Assembly (NCBI GenBank): GCA_026225945.1
Contig: JAMJFZ010002500.1
Span: forward strand, 2,040,501 to 2,104,500
Source: Cricetomys ansorgei
Taxonomy: Eukaryota; Chordata; Mammalia; Rodentia; Nesomyidae
Direction of reading: 5' to 3'
Length of the DNA stretch: 64,000 nucleotides
A model generated the notes under the pieces. It was not told the origin of the DNA. It saw only the letters and a program-made list of their open reading frames with translations, and made no database searches. The position numbers and the translations under genes were made by a program. This document shows positions 50,986 through 61,000 of the stretch, piece by piece; the first letter of the stretch is position 1; each line of letters starts with the position of its first letter.

Positions 50986-51010
50986 GAGAGCTTCCTACCT
51001 AGACTAGGAC

Positions 51011-51068
51011 ATCGTAAACATCACTGGCCAGGGTGACTGGCAACCCTAACAGGGCAGCTGTTCCCCAA
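51011..51068 (-). pseudogene. Partial duplicate of Ackr1 coding sequence (TM4 region)
   Basis: 58 bp match 51926-51983 of Ackr1 with four differences, all transitions. On the minus strand it would read [19 protein letters not shown], against [19 protein letters not shown] in the gene. Similarity stops abruptly at both ends. It lies about 420 bp beyond the Ackr1 stop, in the same orientation, and cannot code for a receptor. Confidence 0.85.
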
Positions 51069-51278
51069 TGTCCCTGAATATGCTTTTCCTACCACTATTC
51101 TGACCTCTAAACAAAGCCAGAGAGGACAAAGAAGGTAAGAAGCGCCTGGATGGGTCTGGGGAACAGTGCTATTGCTTTGGGCTTTACTGTCTGCCTTTAG
51201 TGTCTCCATTCTTTTGGTTTCTATAACATCCTTGTTTGCTCCAATGGCTTTTCTTTCTTTGGCTCCTCAAGCCTTGCC

Positions 51279-51315
51279 TTCTAGTTTAGAGAATTAATCT
51301 TCTCCACTCAATGCT
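51279..51315. repeat. 37 bp direct repeat, copy 2
   Basis: One mismatch to 50052-50088. Confidence 0.85.
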
Positions 51316-51460
51316 ATTGTTTCTCTTCTGTTTCCTGAAGACAGTAGCCACTCACCTCAGGAGAACATCTGTGTGCCCTTCTTTCTCTCCATGTTTTTTC
51401 TCCTTCTCTTTAGCTCGAGATAAAATAAGAAAGCACCCGCTACATGAACGCAGTATAGAC

Positions 51461-51466
51461 TTTAAT
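51461..51466 (-). terminator. Ackr1: Ackr1 polyadenylation signal
   Basis: ATTAAA on the minus strand, 25 bp past the stop codon, implies an unusually short 3' UTR. No AATAAA is closer, so a longer form using a downstream signal is possible. Confidence 0.6.
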
Positions 51467-51490
51467 TCCAGTTGACATGTAGAGAGAGAA

Positions 51491-52489
51491 TTAGGATTTG
51501 CCTACAAGGGCATCCGTATGAGAAGACTGTCTTAAAGGGAGGGACATAGAGGGCAAAGAGCTATGGGTGGTCTGGTGGCAGAACAGGGCGAGGAGCAGAG
51601 GTGTAGCCACACAATGCAATATAGCCAGGGCTTCCGCCAGGTTCAATATCACATCTAGAATCTGCTGGGATGAACACGATTGCAAAGGCATGATTTTAGA
51701 CCTCACCAGGGCATCAAATATGAGAACCATCCCATGCGGCCACCAGAAAAGGAACCAGACCCACAGAACACTAACCCAGGGACCTGGTCCCTTGGTCAAT
51801 GCCTTCTTCATCACCTTGGCTGCCAAAAGAGCCATTGGCAACACAGTGAAGATGGTAAAACAGATCGCAGAATGTGTATACTTCAAAGCTTCCATGTCTC
51901 TGTTGGCTGCAAGGGTGCAGAGGCCATTGTAAACATCGCTGGCCAGGGTGACTGGCAGCCCTAACAGGGCAGCTGCTCCCCAAAGCACCACAGTGAGTCC
52001 CAAGGTGAGGCCAGGGATTTGACCTATATTTAGTCTGGGGTTCAGGCAGGCATAGCACCCTATCAGCAGAGCTTGGGCAAAAGCTGAAGTATACCAGACC
52101 CAGAATCCCAGGCGGCACAGAGCTGTGGTAGGGGTACTTTTCAAGCCTGGTGCCAGGATGGGCACTGCAATGCTGAAGAGGGCACTGCCCACTGCCAACT
52201 GTGCGAGAATGGGCCAGCCGGGGCAGATCTGCCAGCGGAAGAGGGACCGGAGAAGTGCGAAGAGCACAACTCCACCTGCCAGCACACCCAGGACACTGGC
52301 AAGGATGAAGAAGGGCAGTGAAGACTCGTCAAGCAGATTGCAGGAGTGACAGGGAGCAGCCTCTCCCACGCTGTAGTCGTCGGGGTAGTCATAGGAGCCG
52401 TTATAGTTATCTTCATCGGAAATATTCCACGTGTAGCCTTCCAAAGTAAACTGACTTCCATTCTTGTCTAGTGAAAATGAGGTTTCCAC
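51491..52489 (-). CDS. Ackr1: Ackr1 coding exon 2
   Basis: 333 codons including TAA at 51491-51493. The first codon is GTG, read as Val after splicing rather than as a start. It holds all seven membrane segments and the C-terminal tail ending VGKS. Confidence 0.96.
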   Translation of the reverse strand: METSFSLDKNGSQFTLEGYTWNISDEDNYNGSYDYPDDYSVGEAAPCHSCNLLDESSLPFFILASVLGVLAGGVVLFALLRSLFRWQICPGWPILAQLAVGSALFSIAVPILAPGLKSTPTTALCRLGFWVWYTSAFAQALLIGCYACLNPRLNIGQIPGLTLGLTVVLWGAAALLGLPVTLASDVYNGLCTLAANRDMEALKYTHSAICFTIFTVLPMALLAAKVMKKALTKGPGPWVSVLWVWFLFWWPHGMVLIFDALVRSKIMPLQSCSSQQILDVILNLAEALAILHCVATPLLLALFCHQTTHSSLPSMSLPLRQSSHTDALVGKS

Positions 52490-52981
52490 CTACAGGGCAC
52501 ACCCAGAAGGGGAAGTTAGGACAATCTAGCATCTCTAAAAGAGGCTGGGGTATGCACGCTCAGGGCCGAACAGTGGAGAGCTTGGGTTTGGAAAGCAGGG
52601 GATCTTCCTGCAGGAGGTGGGTGCGATGCGTATGGTGAAGAGGGGAACTGAGGGACCCGAATGGTAAGAACCACAGAGAAGCCTAGTCGGAGCTGTGTGG
52701 AGACTTGAAGGAGCAGAAGGACAGAGGAGAGGTGAGGAGAAACCTGCATGGGACTGGCTGAAAGGAGGTGGAGGGAGAAATAGAACACACACCGGAAACT
52801 GAGGTAAGGAAAGAAAGGAGAAAGGTTTTTGGAAGTGAGAACAAAGAAACAAAGGGATAAGGGGTGAGGAGAAAAGGGAAGGGCCTAAAATCCAGAGACA
52901 TCGGTAGAAGGAGCAATGGGACAGAGGCAAGTGTTGTGGAGAGTGGCCCCCCACACTCACCCGGTGCAGACAGTTCCCCAT
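51491..52981 (-). CDS. Ackr1: Atypical chemokine receptor 1 (Duffy antigen), two coding exons
   Basis: ACKR1 is a seven-transmembrane chemokine-binding protein on erythrocytes and venular endothelium. It binds many CC and CXC chemokines without G-protein signalling, acting as a sink and transporter. Exon 1 (52961-52981) encodes MGNCLHR, donor GTGAGTG; intron about 471 bp; exon 2 (51491-52489) follows acceptor CCCTGTAG and starts at Val (GTG), giving 339 residues (human 336). Seen: extracellular N terminus with sequons at N17, N29 and N37 and acidic-flanked tyrosines (Y36-Y46, candidate sulfation sites); PCHSC at 53-57; TM1 [17 protein letters not shown]; the signature [26 protein letters not shown] in TM6; and conserved [16 protein letters not shown] in TM7. 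The second intracellular loop lacks a DRY motif, as expected for ACKR1. No frameshift or stop. The membrane core matches mammalian orthologues closely; the N terminus is diverged. Confidence 0.97.
52961..52981 (-). CDS. Ackr1: Ackr1 coding exon 1
   Basis: ATG GGG AAC TGT CTG CAC CGG followed by donor GTGAGTG. It is identical in protein to the human seven-residue first exon, and phase 0 joins to the Val of exon 2. This start is chosen because it is conserved and lies about 70 bp from the GATA box, as in human. Confidence 0.95.
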
Positions 52982-53048
52982 GGCACTGCAGGCTCAGGGC
53001 AGGCAGAGTACAGTGTGGGCCAGGCTCTCTGTCAGCAGCTGTGACTCC

Positions 53049-53056
53049 AAGATAAG
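53049..53056 (-). promoter_or_regulatory. Ackr1: Ackr1 erythroid GATA box
   Basis: The minus strand reads CTTATCTTGGA (53046-53056), with the GATA core about 70 bp upstream of the ATG. Human ACKR1 has the same CTTATCTTGGA at the corresponding place; a T-to-C change there abolishes GATA-1 binding and causes the erythroid Duffy-null phenotype. Here the functional T is present, so erythroid expression is expected. Confidence 0.8.
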
Positions 53057-53059
53057 TGC

Positions 53060-54440
53060 CCAGGGCAGATGAAGGCTCTTGGGTTCTGAGCAGAGCTGGG
53101 GTGTGTGTGGGGGTCACACTCAGGAAGCTCTACCCCACGCCTACTACTTAAACCTTGGGCTAACATAGGGCACTGTCCCAGAGCTTCCTGTTTTGAGTTG
53201 TATTCGCTGGTCAGAATGGCCTCAGGAAAAGAACCCAGCAAGGGCCACAAAGGGGGAATTTTCTCAAAGGTGGTGAGGAAGAAATCAAAAAGCTTTCCAG
53301 CAAGGGAGGATTCTTCAGGCACAAGGAAGGATGAGGGGCCAGGGGTGACGTGTGAAGCAGAGATAAGACGGAGGTGCTGGGAAGTTGGGGTGACCAGGCA
53401 TTTGTTGACTCGTGCTGTTCTCTATCCCTCTGAATGAGATCCAAGGAAAGAGTTCAAAAGTTCCCCTGTTTAGGGGAAGGCATGCCAATGGTATTTGCTG
53501 TTAGCTCTGTCCAGACTGAGAACACGTGTATAAGTGGAAGCCTTTTGCATGTGGCAGAATGAGCAAGAAAAATTCACCTATTTTGTGTGGCTGTGTTGGT
53601 ATCAGTGTGCCCCCATCTGAGTGCTGGGCGGTGCTGGGCGGTGCTTGGGTGTATGCCTTGCTATCTAGAAGCACGGGTGGTTCAGTGTAAGAGGGATAGA
53701 AGGCTAGGGGCCTGTCAAGGTTGTGTAATGACTCTCCTTCAGGGAGCAACTGAGCATTTGCCTCACCACCACCTATGGGCTCAGTGAATGCATCTCTCAC
53801 ACCAAGCAGAACACATGGTCTGACACACCAAAATAGGCTCTGAGGGACCATGGGACAGCATAGTTTAATGTGAGGCTACAGCCCACCGGGTACTCTCTAT
53901 TTATATTCTGTTGTGAGACATTCAGGCTATGAGAATGCTCCATTGGCTTGGCATCTTAGCAGTAAGTGAAGTTTCTGGTGGGAGGTAGAATTGTTATTTC
54001 TCTGGCCAGGAGAAGCACAGGGTGCGTGTTCAGTAGGTAGATTCCCATCAACCACCTCAGACTGAGGTGCCAAAGGACGAGGACCCAGGTCAAGTTTCAG
54101 GTTTTGACAGGAGGGAACTAGAAAGGGAGTTGAAGCCAAAACTGGTGAAACAGTTCCTGGGTGATGTTGGTGGGGTCTTCACCCCGGTCACGGTGTGGCC
54201 AGCGCTGCTGGGCAGAGGTGACAGGGTAACACTTGGATGCCATACTTCAAATCCAAATGCTCTCCGGGAGCACAGGACTCAGACACACTCTCCCTTGATG
54301 TCACACACAGATGCTCCAGAGAGTGGCATGGCAAGGATACAGTACTCTTTCAGTGCCAGGTGCCAGCCAGTGACAGGAGAGCAGCCCTTATTTACATACA
54401 GCCCAGCCAGCAGTCAGAGTAGCAGAAAGGAGGCAGCCTG
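53060..54440. other. Spacer between Ackr1 promoter and Cadm3 3' end
   Basis: No exon seen. A short GGTGCTGGGC tandem occurs at about 53624-53644. Open frames on both strands overlap and lack family similarity. An ATTAAA on the minus strand near 53860 could serve a long Cadm3 transcript, but this is not supported further. Confidence 0.45.
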
Positions 54441-56633
54441 ACCACACGGATAATCCAGATATATTGAGGGTGGTCCCTCTGAGATTAGCACAGGAGAGTT
54501 AGAAAGATTATAAAGATACACGATCCCCTCCCTGCTCCCGTCCCCCGCCCCCACCCACAGACAGACACACACAGCACAACGGCCCCTCTCCCCCCGCCCG
54601 CCCCGTACAAATATGGCTTCTGTGTAATATGGACAATGTGGTTCAGCTCGAAGAGGAAAAGTAGCTTTCCCAAGAGTGGGTACTGGGAGACAAGGAGCCC
54701 GGACAGGCCTGGGGCCCAGGGCTCCCTTGCTGCTGTAAGAGGAGAAGCCCTGGTTTAAGTGAGGGGCTGCCTGGGGTACCCAGGACCCTAACCAGGGGCT
54801 GGAAGATTCACAAGGTATTACCTGAATTGAAGGAGTGGGCAGGCCTGCTGGAGTGCAGCTGCCCCATTTTGCACATCTGTTGTCAGAGCAGGGCGGACAT
54901 ACTGGAGGAGGGGGGAGATCAATGCCAAGAGCATCCTGGATCTGAGGGGCAGGCCAGCCAGGATGGAGAGGGTGAGCAATCTCATCTCCACAGCAACCAG
55001 TTTGGCCATAAGAAGGAAGATGGTAAACCAAAAGCTGAGATGGAGACCCAGTCGTCTAGTGACTGGGTACAGAGGATAAGAATCCAGGGTCAGTACCAGG
55101 GAGAGACTTGAGGGGTGCATAGCAAAGGCTGTGGCCCTGGCTCCATGGCTCAAAGATGAGGGGGATCCAGGGAAGGGTGGTGAATGTGTGGTATTTCAGA
55201 GAGGGACGAAATGCACAACTGGGCAGATCCTACCCTGGGACTGCTCTCTGATAGGCATTGAGAGTGGCTTGGAAATGACTAGGATGGAGGAGCCCCCCCT
55301 AGTTGAAGTACAAACCCTGACTAGGAATCACACATCCCAAAGCCCGCCTCACATGTCCCATGCCCTGCCACCCACCCAAGATCCCTGGTCCTTCTTCTCA
55401 ATCCCTTGGCTTCTTGCTCACACAAACACACATGTACACACATCCATGCATACTTATGCACACTTACATACACAAACACTCACAAACACACACACACACA
55501 CACATGCACAGAGTTCACATTATTCCCTCGGTTTGGGCAGGAAACAGCTCACTGCAGTGAAGCTCCTTTTAGTAATTTTGTTGTCATGTCTGCCTGGCTG
55601 CTGAGGGAGGAGGGACTAAGGGCTGGCACAGGGAACAGGAGGGGGCACAGGGTGACACAGGGTGGAGGAGTAGTTGCTGAGCAATGCCATGAGAGGAGCG
55701 GTTGCCGTGCAACAGTCCAGGGTCTTGGGTAAGAGGGTGGGGCCCCTCGGCGGTGGGGGAAGCAGATGCTGTTCAGGCCCAGAAGCAGTGCCTCTTCCAC
55801 AGCTGCTGGAACTAGGAGAGAAAGCTGAGCTCTGCTGTCCCCCAGGGGCAGATTCTGTGAAAAGAGCCTCTCTTCGTTCATCATGTGGGGGCAATGGGTG
55901 GACAGGGCCAATCCCACCATCCTCTCTTTGGAAATCTACTCTCTCGGGGAGGGACATGTTGAAGCCCTGGATCCCTGTGTGGCCGCATGCCATCTTCAGG
56001 ACACATCTTCTTGAGGACTCTCCTACTCATTCCTTTCTTATATAATGAAAGAGGGGTGTCAGTGTGACACCTGTCTCCCTGTCTGTAGCTCACAGTAAGT
56101 GGCTGGCAGAGAAAAAGCTACCACTGGCCCCTGCTTCCGCTCCCAGGTTCTTTGGAGAAACCCCGGGGGGGGGGGGTGGTAGGGCTGATCAGCTGTGAAA
56201 ATGGGAGGAGCGCTGCATCTAGCCCCCACGTGCAGACCGGCCCCGCTCCTCACTCATTTCTCACCCCCCCCCCAACTTCCTTCTCCACCAAACATTGCAG
56301 GTTTGTTGCTCTCCTCATCCCCATGGCCCCTGCCTCTCCAGCCTTGGAGACAGATTTGATTTGGGATTGTTACAAAAATAATAATAATAACCCAAACGCA
56401 GAGAAGCCTCGGAAAGGGCTGAGGGCGACCCACCCCTCCCCCCGCCCTCCCCCCCCCATTCCAAACCGAGTACAAAACCGCACCCAAAGCAGACATTCTG
56501 TACAGGGGGCTGGGTGGGCTGGGGAGCAAGCGGGAGGGGCGGCCCTGGGGTCGCTCTGTACAAGTCCAGGTTGGTGACAGCCCAGCAGTCCCCATGGGTC
56601 CCCTGGAGGGGCGCAGGAGGTGAGTGGGTGCCC
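54440..56633 (-). other. Cadm3: Probable Cadm3 3' UTR region
   Basis: The Cadm3 stop at 56634 is followed on the minus strand by moderately GC-rich non-coding sequence. It has G/C homopolymers (12 G at 56165-56176 on the plus strand, several C runs near 56260 and 56450) and a CA-rich tract at about 55425-55505. The length fits a known multi-exon gene with a long 3' UTR. The exact end is uncertain because no canonical AATAAA is placed with confidence. Confidence 0.45.
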
Positions 56634-56752
56634 CTAGATGAAATATTCCTTCTTGTCATCCCCGCCTGACTGCCCGCCTTCTGCGTTGATGATGGCTGTA
56701 TCCGCATCTGGGGCGTCGTCGGAGCCCTTCGCTTCATGTGTCAGGTAGGTTC
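56634..56752 (-). CDS. Cadm3: Cadm3 exon 9 (cytoplasmic tail and stop)
   Basis: Acceptor CTCCACACAG; reads (G)[18 protein letters not shown], ends [10 protein letters not shown] and [13 protein letters not shown] is the band 4.1-binding motif, EYFI the PDZ ligand of the CADM family. Confidence 0.97.
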
Positions 56753-58001
56753 CTGTGTGGAGATAGAGGCTCCTCTTTTCAGAAGCTTCTAAGCCTCTGA
56801 AGTCCACCCTGCCTACTTTCCTACCCACCCACTCACACATTGCTCATCTAATTTTTTCTCTAGCATACAGAGCTTTCTTCCGCCCCACCTCCTCTAATTT
56901 GCATTTTGCTGCCAACATCCCTCACCTGACCACACCCCCTGTGAATAATGAATCCTACCCTTAACTAAAATCTCATCCATAATGTAGGCAAGGGATAAAA
57001 AAGAAGTTGGTGTGTGTGGTGTGTGTGTGCATGTGTGCAGTGGGGCTATGGCTTAGGCATGACCAGTCAAGGCAGCTAGGTTGCTGGCTGGAAGTAGTAA
57101 CAGAGTAGGAGGGAAAATAAAGCAAAGAAGAAAAGAAAATATATGGGTGAGGATAAAGAGTAGGGAGATCAAGGCAGGAAAAAGAAGCTAAACAGATGGG
57201 AAGGAAGACAAGAGCAGGAAGAAAGGGGCTAGAGGCTGTTCTGTAGGGACCTGAAGGAAGAGCAGCAAGGAGCAGCTGACTGAGTGGGCAGGTCTCCTTG
57301 CACTTGGATGCTTACCAAGTGATCAGGCTTGACTGTGGGTTGCTGTTGCTCAGTGAACACTGTGTTTGCAGGGGTTAACTGTACTTTTTTTCTCAGACAC
57401 TGCAAGGAGCTGAATGAGTCTGCAGGGCTCTTCATTAAGCCCTCTTACCACCCCTCCTTTCCTAACTGATCTCTCTATCCGCCCAAATCCTCCAGACGCC
57501 TCTGACCTTTGTGCCGAATCAGATAGTGTCCAAGGAAGATGAGCAGAATGAGCAGCAGGAAGACAATGAAAGCCACAATCCCTCCAATGATGGCATGGTA
57601 GGTGCTGGAGGAGGACGGCACAGGACTGGGGTCTGCAGGGAGAACAGGCATACAGTCACAACTGGGCAGGGCTTTAAACTCACATGCTGATTTGGCCCTG
57701 GATAGTCTCACAGAGGAGAAAAGAGACATCAATATCAGGAGAAACCAGGAGCAGTATGTAACACAGAGGACATGCCTTAGTTTGTGTTTAATTCTCACCG
57801 TGCTGGCAACATAGTAATTGTTAAAGAAAATTGATGCATTCATCAGGCAATAAATAAATCAACTCTCATTCAATCATCCAAGTTGCTTTCTTGGCATCAA
57901 GCTTGACCTTAATCAGGGTTCATTACTTTAATTCCTAGACCAATACCCAAATCCTCCTCTTCCTCCCTCTTTGCTATCCCACCCTCTGTCCACCTCTCTC
58001 C

Positions 58002-58094
<93 letters not shown>

Positions 58095-61000
58095 ACTACC
58101 CTGACTACCCCATATCCTGTCTGGTATTCAGCTCTAGCCTCTTTAGGGAATTCTTTGCCTATTTGTCTGCAGCCTTAAGATCAGGAGGAAGAAACAGTGA
58201 AAGCTGAAAGTTTCAAGAATTAAGCAATTGGATAGCACCTTGCAAAGAAAATGGTAGATCGTACCACCCTATATAAGCCTTGTAAGTTTCCCTATAGAGC
58301 AACGTTATAGTCTGATACGAATTGTGAAACCATCTACCTCCTCTAGAATGAACCCAGGACCTGAGTCTCAACCCCAGCATCCCTTAACCCAGTCTGCGCC
58401 GTGGTCTCTACAACTGCCTTATCACGCAGCTTTTGGCATCTCCACCATTTCTTCCTCTAGCTACCCAGCATCCACTCTCTTGAACACATCTAGCTTTTTC
58501 TTCAGTAGTTTATTCTCAATAAGGAAGATTAGTGGTCCAGTAAAATCCAGTCTTCTGACCCATCACAGGAAGGAGACCTGGGGTTTCATCTTTACTACGA
58601 TATCATTCAAAGGTTTGTGCACAAGGACTGATTTGATCTCTCCATGATGGCTGGCATTCCCTCCATTATATATAGAAAATTCACCCTCCATAGCAGGCGT
58701 GGACCAATCTTACAGTACAGCCCGGAGCAGGAGTGTCAGTGAAAGCTCAAATATCCGAGGATTAGTGCAAACCCAGGACAGCTCTGATGTCCCTGCAACT
58801 CTCTGATAGTCACAGATATAACTCACCCAGCCATGGGAGAGCTCCTGTCTTTCCTTGGACTCAGCTTGAGTCCTGCAGCCTCATTGGCTCCTATACTTTT
58901 TTTTTCCTTCCCTACCTTATGTTTCCTCAGGCTTGACTGGGTTAGCTTTTTAGTTCCTCCCCTTCCTATGCCTTATCTGAAAAGAAAACATTTGTGCTTT
59001 TTTATGCTCTGCTTGGGAGGGAGGAGGAGGATGGTCCAGGTGGTCCATGATGAGGCAGATGTAATGATGAATGAGGAGACGAGCGAGGAAATATGAGGTG
59101 TGGTCCACTGTGAAAATTCAGTCCTGGATATTTACTCCAGAAGCTATAGAAGTAAACTCCTTGGGAGAACACAGTCTTCCACTGTCAAAATAACCTCTGG
59201 GATGGTCAATAACCAACTCCTGCCTCCAGGTAGAAAGAAGTGCCTTTCATTCCATTCCTGGCGAGTTCTCACTCAGATTCCTGAAAACGCTGCAGTAACT
59301 CTTTCTGCCACCAGGCGTCAGCACTGGCAGCAGTCAGCCACTCTTGATTAGCTTTTTAGCCCAGGGCAGAGGGATCTACAAGATACTAACTGCCGGGCAC
59401 ATAAACTTTTTTTTTTTTCACTTCCAGTCACTATTAGAAATTTTCTGGAGAGATCAAGGAGGACTGGGCTTAGATCTCAGTGACTTGTCCTAGCTCTCAG
59501 AATCTTACACTAGCCTGTAGTTGTGCTGAGGGGCTCCCACAGGCTGAGAGGTTGGCTCTGGAGTCATAACCACCAATATAGACATTTTGTTCACAAGCAC
59601 TTAGGCTTCTTTCTTATTTCTAGGATCCTGGCTTCTAGACACCCAAATTCCTGTCTTACTGGGTATTTCAAATTAGGAAAGATCCCGAAGTTTCTTCAGT
59701 GCTTCCCCTATTCTGCAGAAAGATTTGAAGACTTTCTGGAAGAACTTCAATGCCATTGGGGCCTTCAAAACAATTAAAAAGAAATTCACTGCCAGCTCCC
59801 CTTAAAGCCACCACTGTCCTAGACTGTCATTACCCTTGAAGCTGGATTTGAATGTCAGTTTTGTGTTTGTACATATACGCACGTGTGTGAATGTGCATGT
59901 GTGTGCTAGGTACATGCATGCCTATGTACTAACTGTAGAGGCCAGGGGAATGCCGTTCATCCCATATTTTGAGACAGAGTCATCTCTCACTAGCCCAGAG
60001 CTCACCAAGTAGGATAGGTCATCTCTGTCTCCTGGGCACTAGGATTACACATGTGAATTATCATGCCTATTTTTGTTTTGCTCCAACTGGCAAATACTTT
60101 ACTACTCACCTAACTTTCTAGGTGTCTGATGTTTTTATAAGAATTTCCTAAAGAAGTAATCCCTTTCCCGTTGGATGAAGTAGCATTAGAAAAGAGATTC
60201 TGACTATCTCTCAGCATAGTGCATATCGGTTTCATTTTCCTCTTGGCCAGTTCCTAATGTACACAGGATCCTTAAGAAACCAACTGGCTGTAGGATGCTG
60301 GATCTAGTCTTAGGAGGAGCCTCTCATCAGCAAGCACATAGGCCCATGAGAAGGGCTTCTAAATTAAGTTGATATCCTCTCATCGGGTGATCAAGATGGT
60401 TTTGGAAGAGCCACTGCCTGCAGAGACCGCGGGAGCCCCTCTTTCTACTGGCTTACCAAGGTTATACATTCCTAGCGCCCAAATGCAGTGCTTTCCAGCA
60501 GCGGGCGTTTTCTACCCACTCCACTGGCACTCAGGGCAGGAACTGGCCATCAGGAGGCAAGAGGTGGCCAGAGAAGGGAGAAGCTAAGGAGACTCACCGT
60601 TGACATTGAGGGTGAAGTAGGCTGTGTAGCTGCCCATGTTGCTGGTGGCTGTACAGCCGTATGTGCCACTGTCACTTTTGTTGAGGAAGGGGAAGATGAG
60701 AGCACTCTCTTGCGTCATCTTCAGGGGTGGCTCACTGCCTTCCTTTACCCACAGGTAATGCTGGGGGCTGTTGGGATAGAAAGATGCCAAGTGCTCAGGA
60801 CCAGAGGGCTAGAGGGATTAAAAACTAGCTAGTAGCAGGGAAGTCGGAAACATCATGATGAGGGTTAAGATGTTGTATGAACCAGAGGGTGCTGTTGGTG
60901 GGGGTTTGGGTCTGTCTTGGGTGGAGTTTGAAGGCCACAGAGATACTTGGATTCTACTGTAACTTTGTTCCCTGGAGGAATGGAAGGCGCTGAGCTATGA

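Noticed and set aside
51567..51932. 121-codon plus-strand frame inside Ackr1
   Set aside because: Antisense shadow of Ackr1 exon 2.
52535..52981. 148-codon frame starting MGNCLHRV
   Set aside because: The ATG is genuine Ackr1 exon 1, but the frame simply reads through the donor into intron 1; the spliced product is the real one.
52683..53117. 144-codon minus-strand frame over the Ackr1 promoter
   Set aside because: Overlaps the promoter and intron in a different frame; composition is not protein-family-like.
54414..55031. 205-codon minus-strand frame
   Set aside because: Lies in the probable Cadm3 3' UTR; proline/serine-rich low-complexity translation, overlapped by long frames on the other strand, as expected from GC-rich non-coding DNA.
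55131..55604. 157-codon plus-strand frame with His/Thr-rich tract
   Set aside because: Much of it translates the CA microsatellite; antisense to the Cadm3 3' UTR.
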